Assembly: GCF_014651055.1 (NCBI RefSeq)
Contig: NZ_BMWD01000017.1
Coordinates: 154,090-190,512, forward strand
DNA from: Streptomyces fructofermentans
GTDB lineage: Bacteria > Actinomycetota > Actinomycetes > Streptomycetales > Streptomycetaceae
Direction of reading: 5' to 3'
Length of the DNA: 36,423 bases
Both the position numbers and the translations under genes were made by a program. Positions 23,142 through 31,221 of this stretch are shown piece after piece; the first letter of the stretch is position 1, and each line of letters opens with the position of its first letter. The notes beneath the pieces were generated by a model that ran no database searches, was not told where the DNA came from, and worked only from the letters and a program-made list of their open reading frames with translations.

Positions 23142-24506
23142 GTGGCTGCTGATCTGTCGCAGATCGTGAAGGCGTACGACGTCCGCGGGGTGGTCCCGGA
23201 CCAGTGGGACGAGACACTGGCCGAGCTGTTCGGGGCCGCCTTCGTGCAGGTGACGGGTGCGGAGGCGATCGTGACGGGTCACGACATGCGTCCCTCGTCA
23301 CCGGGCCTGTCGCGGGCCTTTGCGCGCGGCGCGGCGGCGCGGGGCGTCGACGTGACCGAGATCGGGCTGTGCTCGACGGACCAGCTCTACTACGCGTCCG
23401 GCGCGTTCGGGCTCCCGGGCGCCATGTTCACGGCCTCGCACAACCCGGCGCAGTACAACGGCATCAAGATGTGCCGCGCGGGCGCGGCCCCGGTCGGGCA
23501 GGACACCGGCCTCGCGGAGATCCGCGAGCTCGTCGAGTCCTGGATCGACGCGGGCGCCCCCGCCACGGACGCGACGCCGGGCACGATCAGCGCGCGGGAC
23601 ACGCTGGAGGACTACGCGGCGCACCTGCTGCACCTCGTCGACCTGTCCTCGATCCGCCCCCTGAAGGTCGTCGTCGACGCGGGCAACGGCATGGGCGGGC
23701 ACACCGTCCCGACCGTCTTCGCCGGGCTGCCCCTCGAGCTCGTCCCGATGTACTTCGAGCTGGACGGCACGTTCCCCAACCACGAGGCGAACCCCCTGGA
23801 CCCGGCGAACATCGTCGACCTCCAGAAGCGCGTCCGCGAGGAGGGCGCCGACCTCGGCATCGCCTTCGACGGCGACGCGGACCGCTGCTTCGTCGTCGAC
23901 GAGCGCGGCGAGCCCGTCTCGCCGTCCGCCGTCACGGCCCTGGTCGCCGCCCGCGAGCTGGCCAGGCACGGCGGCAAGGGCACGGTCATCCACAACCTGA
24001 TCACGTCCTGGTCGGTGCCCGAGGTCGTCCGCGAGAACGGCGGCACCCCGGTCCGCACCCGCGTCGGCCACTCGTTCATCAAGGCCGAGATGGCGGCCTC
24101 CGGGGCGATCTTCGGCGGTGAACACTCGGCGCACTACTACTTCAAGGACTTCTGGAACGCGGACACGGGCATGCTCGCCGCGCTCCACGTCCTCGCCGCG
24201 CTCGGCGGTCAGGAGGGCACGCTCTCCGCGCTCGTCGCCCAGTACGACCGCTACGCCGGCTCGGGCGAGATCAACTCCACGGTCGACGACCAGACGGCCC
24301 GCCTCGCCGCGATCAGGACGGCCTACGAGGGCCGCGAGGGCGTCACCCTCGACGAGCTCGACGGCCTCACGGTCTCCGCCGCCGACTGGTGGTTCAACGT
24401 CCGCCCCTCCAACACCGAGCCCCTCCTCCGCCTCAACGCGGAGGCGCGCGACGAGGCGACGATGGCCGCGGTGCGGGACGAGGTGCTCGCGATCATCCGC
24501 GGCTGA
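23142..24506 (+). CDS. manB: Phosphomannomutase/phosphoglucomutase
   Basis: Predicted 454 residues from GTG at 23142, with AGGAGGG 6 bases upstream; longer in-frame openings run back through the permease gene and are rejected. It interconverts mannose-6-P and mannose-1-P (possibly the glucose pair too) in the cytosol. The alpha-D-phosphohexomutase motifs are complete: catalytic Ser99 in TASHNPAQYNG, metal loop DGDADR (Asp243, 245, 247), sugar-binding GEHSAHYYF (326-334) and phosphate-binding RPSNTEPLLRL near the C-terminus. It supplies mannose-1-P to the ManC-type enzyme at 7954 and takes mannose-6-P from ManA at 26546. A TAGCTT hexamer at 23102-23107 may be its own -10. Confidence 0.93.
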   Translation: MAADLSQIVKAYDVRGVVPDQWDETLAELFGAAFVQVTGAEAIVTGHDMRPSSPGLSRAFARGAAARGVDVTEIGLCSTDQLYYASGAFGLPGAMFTASHNPAQYNGIKMCRAGAAPVGQDTGLAEIRELVESWIDAGAPATDATPGTISARDTLEDYAAHLLHLVDLSSIRPLKVVVDAGNGMGGHTVPTVFAGLPLELVPMYFELDGTFPNHEANPLDPANIVDLQKRVREEGADLGIAFDGDADRCFVVDERGEPVSPSAVTALVAARELARHGGKGTVIHNLITSWSVPEVVRENGGTPVRTRVGHSFIKAEMAASGAIFGGEHSAHYYFKDFWNADTGMLAALHVLAALGGQEGTLSALVAQYDRYAGSGEINSTVDDQTARLAAIRTAYEGREGVTLDELDGLTVSAADWWFNVRPSNTEPLLRLNAEARDEATMAAVRDEVLAIIRG

Positions 24507-24542
24507 CCGTCCGGCCGACCTTCCGGCCGACCGTCCGGCGGG
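24507..24542. repeat. Three 12-bp tandem repeats after the manB stop
   Basis: CCGTCCGGCCGA, CCTTCCGGCCGA and CCGTCCGGCGGG follow one another directly from the manB TGA. Each contains the partly self-complementary CCGGCC, so the run may fold at the mRNA 3' end. The period is a multiple of three. Confidence 0.7.
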
Positions 24543-25137
24543 CCCCGGGTCCGCCGTCATCGGGTCGGCCACCGCCGGGGCGGGAGCGTTCCCGTCCCGG
24601 CGTGCGCGCGGCGGCTCCCCACCGGCGACCGGCCGCCGCTGCACGCGGCCCGACACCGGGGATGCCGTGTCGCCCGAGCCGGGCTGCGGGGGCGCGCGGC
24701 GCGGGGATCGCCGGCTCCGCCGAGCCCCGCTCCACCCCGGGGCCCCGAGGTGCGACGCGGCGCCGCATCGGGCGTTCGGCTCCACCGAGTCCGAGCCCGA
24801 CCGAGTCCGAGCCCGACCGAGTCCGAGCCCGACCGAGTCCGAGCCCGACCGGGGAGGTGCCCGGCTCACTCCGGCGGTGCCTGGCGCACCGAGCCTCGCC
24901 GGAGCCGGGCTGTCGCGTCACCCGGTTCCACCGGGCCCCAGCGCAGGAGTGCCGCGCCCCGGGCAGCGGGAACGCGGGAGGAGGGGTGTGGCGGCGGCAC
25001 CGGTCGAGCCGTGGGCACTTCGGGGGAGCCGAGGGCACCGGGCGGGCCGGGAAGCACACCCCCCGGCGTCCCGCCTCCCGCAGCGGTACCCTGACCAGGC
25101 CGCATCACCGCACCGAACCGCCCCGAAGGGACACCCC
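24543..25137. other. 595-base intergenic region between manB and the Trm112 gene
   Basis: Open frames here show no homology or plausible starts and consist of Arg/Pro/Gly-rich text. The only clear structure is the 16-bp tandem repeat at 24785-24848. Near the right end TACCCT at 25087-25092 could be the -10 of the Trm112-SIS-manA transcript, without an obvious -35. Confidence 0.55.
24785..24848. repeat. 16-bp tandem repeat, four perfect copies
   Basis: CCGAGTCCGAGCCCGA occurs at 24785, 24801, 24817 and 24833 with no differences that I can see. Perfect identity suggests recent expansion by slippage. The period is not a multiple of three and it is intergenic. Confidence 0.9.
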
Positions 25138-25308
25138 ATGCCGCTCGAAGCCGGCCTTCTGGAGATCCTCGCCTGCCCGGCCTGCCACGCCCCGATCAAG
25201 GAGCAGGAAGCCGAGCTGATCTGCACCGGCCAGGACTGCGGTCTGGCGTACCCCGTCCGCGACGGCATCCCGGTCCTGCTGGTGGACGAGGCCCGCCGCC
25301 CCGCGTAG
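25138..25308 (+). CDS. Trm112-like small zinc-ribbon protein
   Basis: 56 residues (MPLEAGLLEILACPACH). Four cysteines (Cys13, Cys16, Cys29, Cys34) form a zinc ribbon, followed by LAYPVRDGIPVLLVDEARR, the classic Trm112/YcaR signature. In eukaryotes and some archaea Trm112 activates methyltransferases; the bacterial role is not settled. GAAGGG lies about 8 bases before the ATG. It is the first gene of a tight run (gaps 45, 64 and 101 bases) with the SIS protein, manA and the CDF transporter; the mycobacterial order is similar. Confidence 0.9.
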   Translation: MPLEAGLLEILACPACHAPIKEQEAELICTGQDCGLAYPVRDGIPVLLVDEARRPA

Positions 25309-25353
25309 ACCCACGACGAGGCGACCCCCGCCCGGTTTCGGAGGCTGCACCCC

Positions 25354-26481
25354 ATGCTCGACGAATCGCTCCTCGACGACCAGGAGGCGCTGACCCGCGC
25401 CGACCGGCGGGACCTGCTCCGCGGCGCAGCCGAGGCCGGCGCCCGCGTACGCACCGCCGTACGGCACGCCACCGAGGCCGGGATCGGCGAGCTGAAACCC
25501 GACGGCCGCCCGCGAGCCATCCTGATCGCGGGCCCCGGCCTGGCCGCCACCTGTGTCGCCGACCTGCTCGGCTCGCTCGCCGGCGCCGCCTGCCCCGTCA
25601 CCCGGCTCACCCCGCGCGGAGTCGCCCCCGCCGCGGGTGCCCTCCTGTGGGAACTGCCCGGCTGGGCGGGCCCCGTGGACCTGCTCCTGATCGCCACCCC
25701 CGACGGCAGCGAGCCCGGTCTGTCGCTCCTCGTGGAGCAGGCGTACCGGCGCGGTCTGACCGTCGTCGCCGTCTGCCCGGCCGGCGCCCCGCTGACCGAG
25801 ACGGTCGAGGGCACGCACGGACTGACCGTCCCGATGGCGACGGCCCCCTACGAACCCCAGGCCCCGGCCGCCGCCTCCGCACCCGGCTCGCTGTGGGCGC
25901 TCCTCACACCGCTGCTCGCGCTGCTGGACCGTACCGGCCTGCTGTCCGCCCCGCCCGACGCCCTCCAGAAGGTCGCCGACCGCCTGGACAGCGTCGCCGA
26001 GCGCTGCGGCCCCGCCATCGCCACCTACAGCAACCCCGCGAAGACGCTCGCCGCCGAACTGGCCGAGGCCCTCCCGGTGATCTGGACCGAGGGCGACGCC
26101 GCCGGGCCCGCGGGCCGCAGGTTCGTCGCCGCGCTCGCCGAACTCGCCGGCCGTCCCGCGCTCGCCGCCGAACTGCCCGAGGCGCTCGCCGCGCACAGCG
26201 TCCTGCTCGCGGGCGCCCTGGCGGCCGGAGCCGACCCCGACGACTTCTTCCGGGACCGCGTCGAGGAGGCCCAGGCCCTGCACGCGCGTGTCGTCCTGCT
26301 GCGCGACCGCCCGACCGGAGGCCGTACGGCCGCGCCCGCCGCGCGCGAACTCGCCCTCAGCCACGACACGGCGATCAGCGAACTCGAACCGGAGGACGGC
26401 GGCGACCTGGAGACCCTCGCAGAACTGATCGCCGTCACGGATTTCGCCGCCGTTTACCTGGCGCTCGCCTCAAGGGCCTGA
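25354..26481 (+). CDS. SIS-domain phosphosugar isomerase-like protein
   Basis: Predicted 375 residues, ATG with GGAGG 9 bases upstream. Resembles the bifunctional phosphoglucose/phosphomannose isomerase (PGI/PMI) family: two sugar-isomerase folds, the first around ILIAGPGLAATCVADLL to VDLLLIATPDGSEPGLSLLVEQAYRRGL, the second from about 225 with PAIATYSNPAKTLAAELAEAL. The normally conserved GMGGSA-type nucleotide loop reads AGPGLAA and the C-terminal Arg/His/Glu catalytic set is not obvious, so it may be a non-catalytic or altered relative. Position between Trm112 and manA matches Rv3256c. Role in mannose metabolism is inferred from context only. Confidence 0.8.
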   Translation: MLDESLLDDQEALTRADRRDLLRGAAEAGARVRTAVRHATEAGIGELKPDGRPRAILIAGPGLAATCVADLLGSLAGAACPVTRLTPRGVAPAAGALLWELPGWAGPVDLLLIATPDGSEPGLSLLVEQAYRRGLTVVAVCPAGAPLTETVEGTHGLTVPMATAPYEPQAPAAASAPGSLWALLTPLLALLDRTGLLSAPPDALQKVADRLDSVAERCGPAIATYSNPAKTLAAELAEALPVIWTEGDAAGPAGRRFVAALAELAGRPALAAELPEALAAHSVLLAGALAAGADPDDFFRDRVEEAQALHARVVLLRDRPTGGRTAAPAARELALSHDTAISELEPEDGGDLETLAELIAVTDFAAVYLALASRA

Positions 26482-26545
26482 TCCTGGACGCGCGGCAGCG
26501 AACAGCGCCCGCCGAGCAGCGTACGTACGGAGAAGACGACACAGC

Positions 26546-27697
26546 ATGGACCGCCTCGACAACACCGTCCGCCCCTACGCCTGGGGTTCGACCACGCTCA
26601 TCCCGCGGCTCCTCGGCACCGAGCCCACCGGTGAGCCGCAGGCCGAGATGTGGATGGGCGCCCACCCGGGCGCGCCGTCGCGCACACCCCGCGGCCCCCT
26701 CACCGACGTCATCGACGCCGACCCCGAGCGCGAACTGGGCCCCGAGGCGGTCGCCCGGTTCGGCCCGCGCCTGCCGTTCCTGCTGAAGATCCTCGCGGCC
26801 GGCGCCCCCCTCTCCCTCCAGGTGCACCCCGATCTCGCCCGGGCCAGGGCCGGTTTCGAGGACGAGGAGCGCCGGGGCGTCCCGATCGAGGCGCCCCACC
26901 GCAACTACAAGGACGCCAACCACAAGCCCGAACTCATCTGCGCGCTCACGGAGTTCGACGGCCTGTGCGGCTTCCGGCCGCCGCTGGAGACCGCCGAACT
27001 GCTCGCGGCCCTGGAGGTCGACTCCCTCAAGCCGTACGTCGACCTGCTGCGCGCCCAGCCCGAAGAGGCCGCGCTGCGCGAGGTGTTGACGGCCGTGCTC
27101 TCCGCGGACCGCGAGGAGATGGCCGCCACGGTCGCCGAGACCGCCGCGGCCTGCGACCGGCTCGGCGGCGCGCACGCCCCGTACGCCGGTATCGCCCACC
27201 ACTACCCCGGCGACCCCGGCGTCATCGCCGCCATGCTGCTCAACCACGTCCGGCTCCAGCCCGGCGAGGCACTGTTCCTCGGCGCGGGCGTGCCGCACGC
27301 GTACCTGAACGGCCTCGGCGTCGAGATCATGGCCAACTCCGACAACGTCCTGCGCTGCGGCCTCACGCCCAAGCACGTCGACGTACCCGAACTCCTGCGC
27401 GTCGTCCGCTTCGAGGCGGGCGACGCGGGTGTGCTGCGCCCCGAGGCGTCACCCGACGGCGAGGAGCTCTACGACACCCCCATCGACGAGTTCCGCCTCT
27501 CCCGCCTCGTCCTGCCGGACGGCGTCGCACCCCGCGACCTGTCCCTGCGCACCCCGCAGATCCTGCTCTGCACGGCGGGTTCGCCGCACGTGGGTGAACA
27601 CGCGCTCGCCCCCGGCAGGTCCGTCTTCGTACCGGCAGGCGAAAAGGCCGAAGTGTCCGGTACGGGAACGCTCTTCAGGGCGACCGTGGTGGCCTGA
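26546..27697 (+). CDS. manA: Mannose-6-phosphate isomerase, type I
   Basis: Predicted 383 residues. A cytosolic zinc enzyme that interconverts fructose-6-P and mannose-6-P, the entry to GDP-mannose synthesis and the exit for imported mannose. Diagnostic segments are VRPYAWGS at the start, AEMWMGAHPGAPS, PLSLQVHPD (Gln and His zinc ligands), NHKPELICALTEF (Glu ligand) and FLGAGVPHAYLNGLGVEIMANSDNVLRCGLTPKHVDVPELL (His ligand and catalytic region). Length is typical of bacterial type I enzymes. GGAGAAG lies about 10 bases before the ATG. It lies third in the Trm112-SIS-manA-CDF run. Confidence 0.95.
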   Translation: MDRLDNTVRPYAWGSTTLIPRLLGTEPTGEPQAEMWMGAHPGAPSRTPRGPLTDVIDADPERELGPEAVARFGPRLPFLLKILAAGAPLSLQVHPDLARARAGFEDEERRGVPIEAPHRNYKDANHKPELICALTEFDGLCGFRPPLETAELLAALEVDSLKPYVDLLRAQPEEAALREVLTAVLSADREEMAATVAETAAACDRLGGAHAPYAGIAHHYPGDPGVIAAMLLNHVRLQPGEALFLGAGVPHAYLNGLGVEIMANSDNVLRCGLTPKHVDVPELLRVVRFEAGDAGVLRPEASPDGEELYDTPIDEFRLSRLVLPDGVAPRDLSLRTPQILLCTAGSPHVGEHALAPGRSVFVPAGEKAEVSGTGTLFRATVVA

Positions 27698-27740
27698 CAC
27701 ACCGCGCTCCGGCAGGGCTGCAACAATGGCCCACCGCAAA

Positions 27741-27772
27741 GGGCAGGCAAAGCCCGGCGCGGCAGCCGGGTT
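27741..27772 (+). promoter_or_regulatory. Structured leader of the CDF transporter gene
   Basis: CCCGGC (27753-27758) and GCCGGG (27765-27770) form a stem with a GCGGCA loop, extendable by two weak pairs. An alternative stem GGGC (27741-27744) with GCCC (27752-27755) would exclude it. The element sits 27 bases before the CDF start. Mutually exclusive stems hint at a regulatory leader but no riboswitch class is recognised. Confidence 0.3.
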
Positions 27773-27798
27773 GGCAGACGAAGGGACATCGGGAACAC

Positions 27799-28785
27799 AT
27801 GAGTGCGTCAGGCGGCACCAAGGCGATCGTGGCGGCACTGGCCGCCAACCTCGCGATCGCGGTAGCGAAGTTCGTGGCGTTCCTCTTCAGTGGTTCGTCG
27901 TCGATGCTGGCCGAGTCCGTGCACTCGCTCGCCGACTCCGGCAACCAGGGCCTGCTGCTCCTCGGCGGCAAGAAGGCGCAGCGCGAGGCGACCCCTCAAC
28001 ACCCCTTCGGCTACGGCCGTGAGCGCTACATCTACGCCTTCCTCGTCTCGATCGTCCTGTTCACGGTCGGCGGCATGTTCGCGATCTACGAGGGCTTCGA
28101 GAAGATTAAGCACCCGCACGAGATCGACCACTGGTACTGGCCGGTCGGCGTCCTCGTGTTCGCCATCATCGCCGAGACCTTCTCCTTCCGGACGGCCATC
28201 AAGGAGTCCAACGTCCTGCGCGGGAAGCAGTCCTGGACGCAGTTCGTACGCCACGCCAAGGCGCCCGAGCTGCCCGTCGTCCTGCTGGAGGACCTGGGCG
28301 CGCTCGTCGGCCTGGTGCTCGCGCTCGGCGGCGTCGGCCTGGCCCTGGCGACCGGCGACGGCGTCTGGGACGGCATCGGCACGCTGTGCATCGGTGTCCT
28401 GCTGATCCTGATCGCGATCGTCCTGGCCGCCGAGACCAAGTCGCTGCTCCTGGGCGAGGCCGCCGGCGTCGAGGACGTCAGGAAGATCGAGGCGGCGATC
28501 GTCGACGGCGAGAAGGTCACCCGCATCATCCACATGCGTACGCTCCACCTCGGCCCCGAGGAGCTGCTGGTCGCCGCGAAGATCGCGGTCCAGCACGACG
28601 AGACGGCCACCGAGGTCGCCGAGGCGATCAACGCCGCCGAGGCCCGCGTCCGCGAGGCCGTCCCGATCGCCCGTGTCATCTACCTGGAGCCCGACATCTT
28701 CAGTGAGTCCGAGGCCGCCAAGGGTGCCGACAGCGACGCGCTGCCCGGCGGCCCGGCGCAGCCCGCGGCGCCCGGCGAACACTGA
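27799..28785 (+). CDS. Cation diffusion facilitator (CDF) transporter
   Basis: Predicted 328 residues. Metal:proton antiporter that exports divalent cations (zinc, manganese or similar) across the membrane. Six helices are visible. Metal-site signatures are HSLADSGNQ in helix 2 (Asp) and LEDLGALVGL in helix 5 (Asp), the SLC30A9/ZnT9-like variant where the first site has an Asn partner. HPFGYGRERYIYAF is the conserved helix 2-3 loop. A cytoplasmic ferredoxin-like domain follows (about 215-295, IIHMRTLHLGPEELLVAAKI), then a short Ala/Pro tail. Last of the run that includes manA, a zinc enzyme, which may or may not be meaningful. Metal specificity is unknown. Confidence 0.92.
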   Translation: MSASGGTKAIVAALAANLAIAVAKFVAFLFSGSSSMLAESVHSLADSGNQGLLLLGGKKAQREATPQHPFGYGRERYIYAFLVSIVLFTVGGMFAIYEGFEKIKHPHEIDHWYWPVGVLVFAIIAETFSFRTAIKESNVLRGKQSWTQFVRHAKAPELPVVLLEDLGALVGLVLALGGVGLALATGDGVWDGIGTLCIGVLLILIAIVLAAETKSLLLGEAAGVEDVRKIEAAIVDGEKVTRIIHMRTLHLGPEELLVAAKIAVQHDETATEVAEAINAAEARVREAVPIARVIYLEPDIFSESEAAKGADSDALPGGPAQPAAPGEH

Positions 28786-28836
28786 CGCGAACCGAGCGAC
28801 ACGACCTCGCGGCGCGAACGCGACCGAGGATGCGAG

Positions 28837-28891
28837 CGCGAACGCGACCGGGGCCCGCCGAACCATTCGGCGGGCCCCGGTCGCGTTCGCG
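28837..28891. terminator. Very strong bidirectional terminator, 26-bp perfect stem
   Basis: Arms 28837-28862 and 28866-28891 are exact reverse complements with a CCA loop. The convergent CDF gene ends 52 bases to the left and the PTS gene 63 bases to the right. The left arm begins with GCGAACGCGACCG, which also occurs as a direct copy 24 bases upstream (28814-28826). Confidence 0.9.
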
Positions 28892-28953
28892 TGCCCGGTC
28901 CCGCCCCACCACGGGGTCGGGACCGGCACACGCGCCCGCCCGATCCCGTACCG

Positions 28954-31221
28954 CTAGCGGATCTCGCGCAGCACGTCGAGAACGGCGGCCTCGTCGGGCG
29001 CGGCCGACAGCCGCTCCCGGAACCCGGCGTCCATCAGCTTCCGGGCCAGCAGCGCGAGAATCCGCAGGTGCTCGTCCCCGGCCGCGGCCTCCGGCACGGC
29101 GATCATGAAGATCAACCGGGCCCTCGTACCGTCGGGCGAACCCCACTCGACCCCCTCGGCCGAGCGCGCGAAGCCGACCGCGGGAGTGGTGACGGCGTCG
29201 GTCTTCGCGTGCGGCACGGCGATCTCCTCACCGAGACCCGTCGTGCCCTGCTCCTCCCGCCGCAGCGCGGTGCGCACCAGCTCCTCCACGTCCGCGACCC
29301 GGCCCGTGCCGGCCAGCAGCTCCGCCATCTCCCGGATCGCCGCCTCCTTGCCGACGGCTTCGAGCCCGACCTTGACGCTCCGCGCGGTGAGATGACCGGA
29401 CAGCACCTCACCGTCCGCCCCCTCGGACACGCCGGACACCTCGCCCGCCCGGCCCGACTCCCCGGACCGCTCGGTTCCCGCGGTCGCCTCCGGCCCACTG
29501 TCCGGGGAGGCGTCCGGCGAGGCGCTTGCCTGCTCGGCCGCCGGTGCCCCCGACTGCGCCGGAACCGTCGACGCGAGCACCCCGTCAGGGCCGCCACCGG
29601 CCACGGCACCGGCTGTCGCGACCACGTCACCGGCACCGCCGCCGCCCGCGAGGGCTCCGGCGGGGACCGGCCCGGTCCGCGCCGGAACCCCGGCCGCGGC
29701 CGCCCCGCCCCGACGGCGCTCGGCGGCCGGAACCCCGGCCGCGGCCGCCCCGCCCCGTCGGCGCTCGGCGACGTCGACGAGCGCGACGGTCGTCAACGCG
29801 GTCACCGCCGTCCCGGCGACCACGGCCACGAAGAACATCGGTACGCCGCTCACGGCCCCCAGCACCGCCACGATCGGCCCACCGTGCGGCACCGCGTCCT
29901 CCACCCCGGCCAGACCCGCGACTGCCCCGGCCACCGCGCCGCCGAGCATGTTGGCCGGGATGACCTGGGCGGGGCGGGCGGCGGCGAACGGGATGGCACC
30001 CTCGGAGATCCCGAACAGGCCCATGAACAGCGCGGCCGGACCCGCCTCCCGCTCCTGCTCGGTGTAGAGCCGCCTGCGGAGCAGCGTGGCCAGTCCCTGG
30101 CCGAGCGGCATCACCGGAATCGCGGCCGCGCACATGCCCATGACGGCCTGGTTGCCGGTCGCGATGAGCCCGGCGCCGAACAGGAACGCCGTCTTGTTGA
30201 CCGGTCCGCCCATGTCGAACGCGATCATCAGCCCCAGGATCGCCCCGAGCAGCACGGCACTGCTCCCGGTCATCCCGCCGAGCCAGTCCGTGAGGTGCTC
30301 GAAGACCCAGGAGACCGGCCCGCCGATCACATGGACGAAGAACAGTCCGAGCACGGTCGTCGCCACGATCGGGATCACGATGATCGGCATGATCGGCCGT
30401 ACGAACCCCGGGACGCGGACCTTCTTGATCCACAGCACCAGGTAGCCGGCCAGGAAGCCGGTCACGATCGCCCCGATGAAGCCAGCGCCGGCCTCGGAGT
30501 CGTAGAGCGAACCGGTGTTGGCGATCCACCCGCCGATCATGCCGGGCACCAGCGCCGGGCGGTCACCGATCGCGTACGCGATGTATCCGGACAGGATCGG
30601 CACCATCAGCTGGAACCCGATGACACCGATGTTGTTGATGTCCATCCAGAAGGAGTCCTTCGGGATGACCAGGCCGCCGGACGGATCCGTGTGACCGCCG
30701 AGCGACAACGAGACCGCGATCAGCAGCCCGCCGACCACGACGAACGGGATCATGAAGCTGACACCGTTCATCAGCGCCTTGTACGCGAGGCTCCGCTCCT
30801 TGCCGCCGCCCGCACCGCCGTTCGCGGGCACGGGGGCTCCGGCACCGGAGCCCGCGTCGGCCGCGTGCACGGGTGCGGTCCGCACGCGCTCGATGAGCCG
30901 CTCGGGATGCCGAATCCCCTCGGCGACCCCGACCGTCACCATCCGCTTGCCCGCGAACCGGCTCAGGTCCACGTCCTTGTCCGCTGCGACGATGACGCCG
31001 TCAGCGGATTTGACATCGTTGTCGGAGAGTACGTTCTCGGCCCCGATCGAGCCCTGCGTCTCCACCTTGATGTCGACGCCGAGCCGCTCGGCCGCCTGCG
31101 AGAGCTTCTCGGCGGCCATGTAGGTGTGGGCTATGCCGGTGGGGCACGCGGTCACCGCGAGCAGCTTCAACCGCTGCCGCTCGCCGCCGTCCGTGGGGGG
31201 AATTCCGGCCGGACTGGTCAC
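28954..31221 (-). CDS. PTS sugar permease, fructose family, domain order IIB-IIC-IIA
   Basis: Predicted 755 residues from GTG at 31221, with AAGGAG 6 bases upstream. Imports and phosphorylates a hexose using phosphate from HPr. The IIB domain is N-terminal (LLAVTACPTGIAHTYMAAEKL, phospho-Cys26). The IIC membrane domain spans about 145-500 (ALMNGVSFMIPFVVVGGLLIA, GPVNKTAFLF, GISEGAIPFAAARP). A long Ala/Gly/Pro linker (about 485-615) with a 15-residue tandem duplication precedes the C-terminal IIA domain, whose phospho-His is about His671 in EEIAVPHAKTDAV. The family includes fructose (FruA) and mannose (ManP) permeases. Neither fruK nor fruR is adjacent, while manA lies 1.3 kb beyond its 3' end, so mannose is a serious alternative. 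The IIA-last order also matches ManP of Bacillus better than FruA. Confidence 0.9.
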   Translation of the reverse strand: MTSPAGIPPTDGGERQRLKLLAVTACPTGIAHTYMAAEKLSQAAERLGVDIKVETQGSIGAENVLSDNDVKSADGVIVAADKDVDLSRFAGKRMVTVGVAEGIRHPERLIERVRTAPVHAADAGSGAGAPVPANGGAGGGKERSLAYKALMNGVSFMIPFVVVGGLLIAVSLSLGGHTDPSGGLVIPKDSFWMDINNIGVIGFQLMVPILSGYIAYAIGDRPALVPGMIGGWIANTGSLYDSEAGAGFIGAIVTGFLAGYLVLWIKKVRVPGFVRPIMPIIVIPIVATTVLGLFFVHVIGGPVSWVFEHLTDWLGGMTGSSAVLLGAILGLMIAFDMGGPVNKTAFLFGAGLIATGNQAVMGMCAAAIPVMPLGQGLATLLRRRLYTEQEREAGPAALFMGLFGISEGAIPFAAARPAQVIPANMLGGAVAGAVAGLAGVEDAVPHGGPIVAVLGAVSGVPMFFVAVVAGTAVTALTTVALVDVAERRRGGAAAAGVPAAERRRGGAAAAGVPARTGPVPAGALAGGGGAGDVVATAGAVAGGGPDGVLASTVPAQSGAPAAEQASASPDASPDSGPEATAGTERSGESGRAGEVSGVSEGADGEVLSGHLTARSVKVGLEAVGKEAAIREMAELLAGTGRVADVEELVRTALRREEQGTTGLGEEIAVPHAKTDAVTTPAVGFARSAEGVEWGSPDGTRARLIFMIAVPEAAAGDEHLRILALLARKLMDAGFRERLSAAPDEAAVLDVLREIR
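29680..29769 (-). repeat. 45-bp in-frame duplication in the PTS linker
   Basis: Two copies (29725-29769, then 29680-29724 in reading order) encode the same 15 residues, AERRRGGAAAAGVPA, with only one or two base differences. This looks like a recent tandem duplication lengthening the flexible IIC-IIA linker. Confidence 0.9.

Noticed and set aside
21372..24506. A 1044-residue plus-strand reading joining permease-region sequence to ManB
   Set aside because: The first part is the wrong frame of the lactate permease; manB starts at 23142 behind a strong ribosome site.
24543..25137. A protein-coding gene in the manB-Trm112 gap
   Set aside because: Open frames are repeat-derived or Arg/Pro-rich in several frames at once, without ribosome sites or family resemblance.
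27721..27798. Cyclic-di-GMP (GEMM-I) or cobalamin riboswitch before the CDF gene
   Set aside because: GCAAAGCC and CAGCCGGGTT resemble fragments of GEMM, but the first hairpin with its GNRA loop is missing and no B12 box is present.
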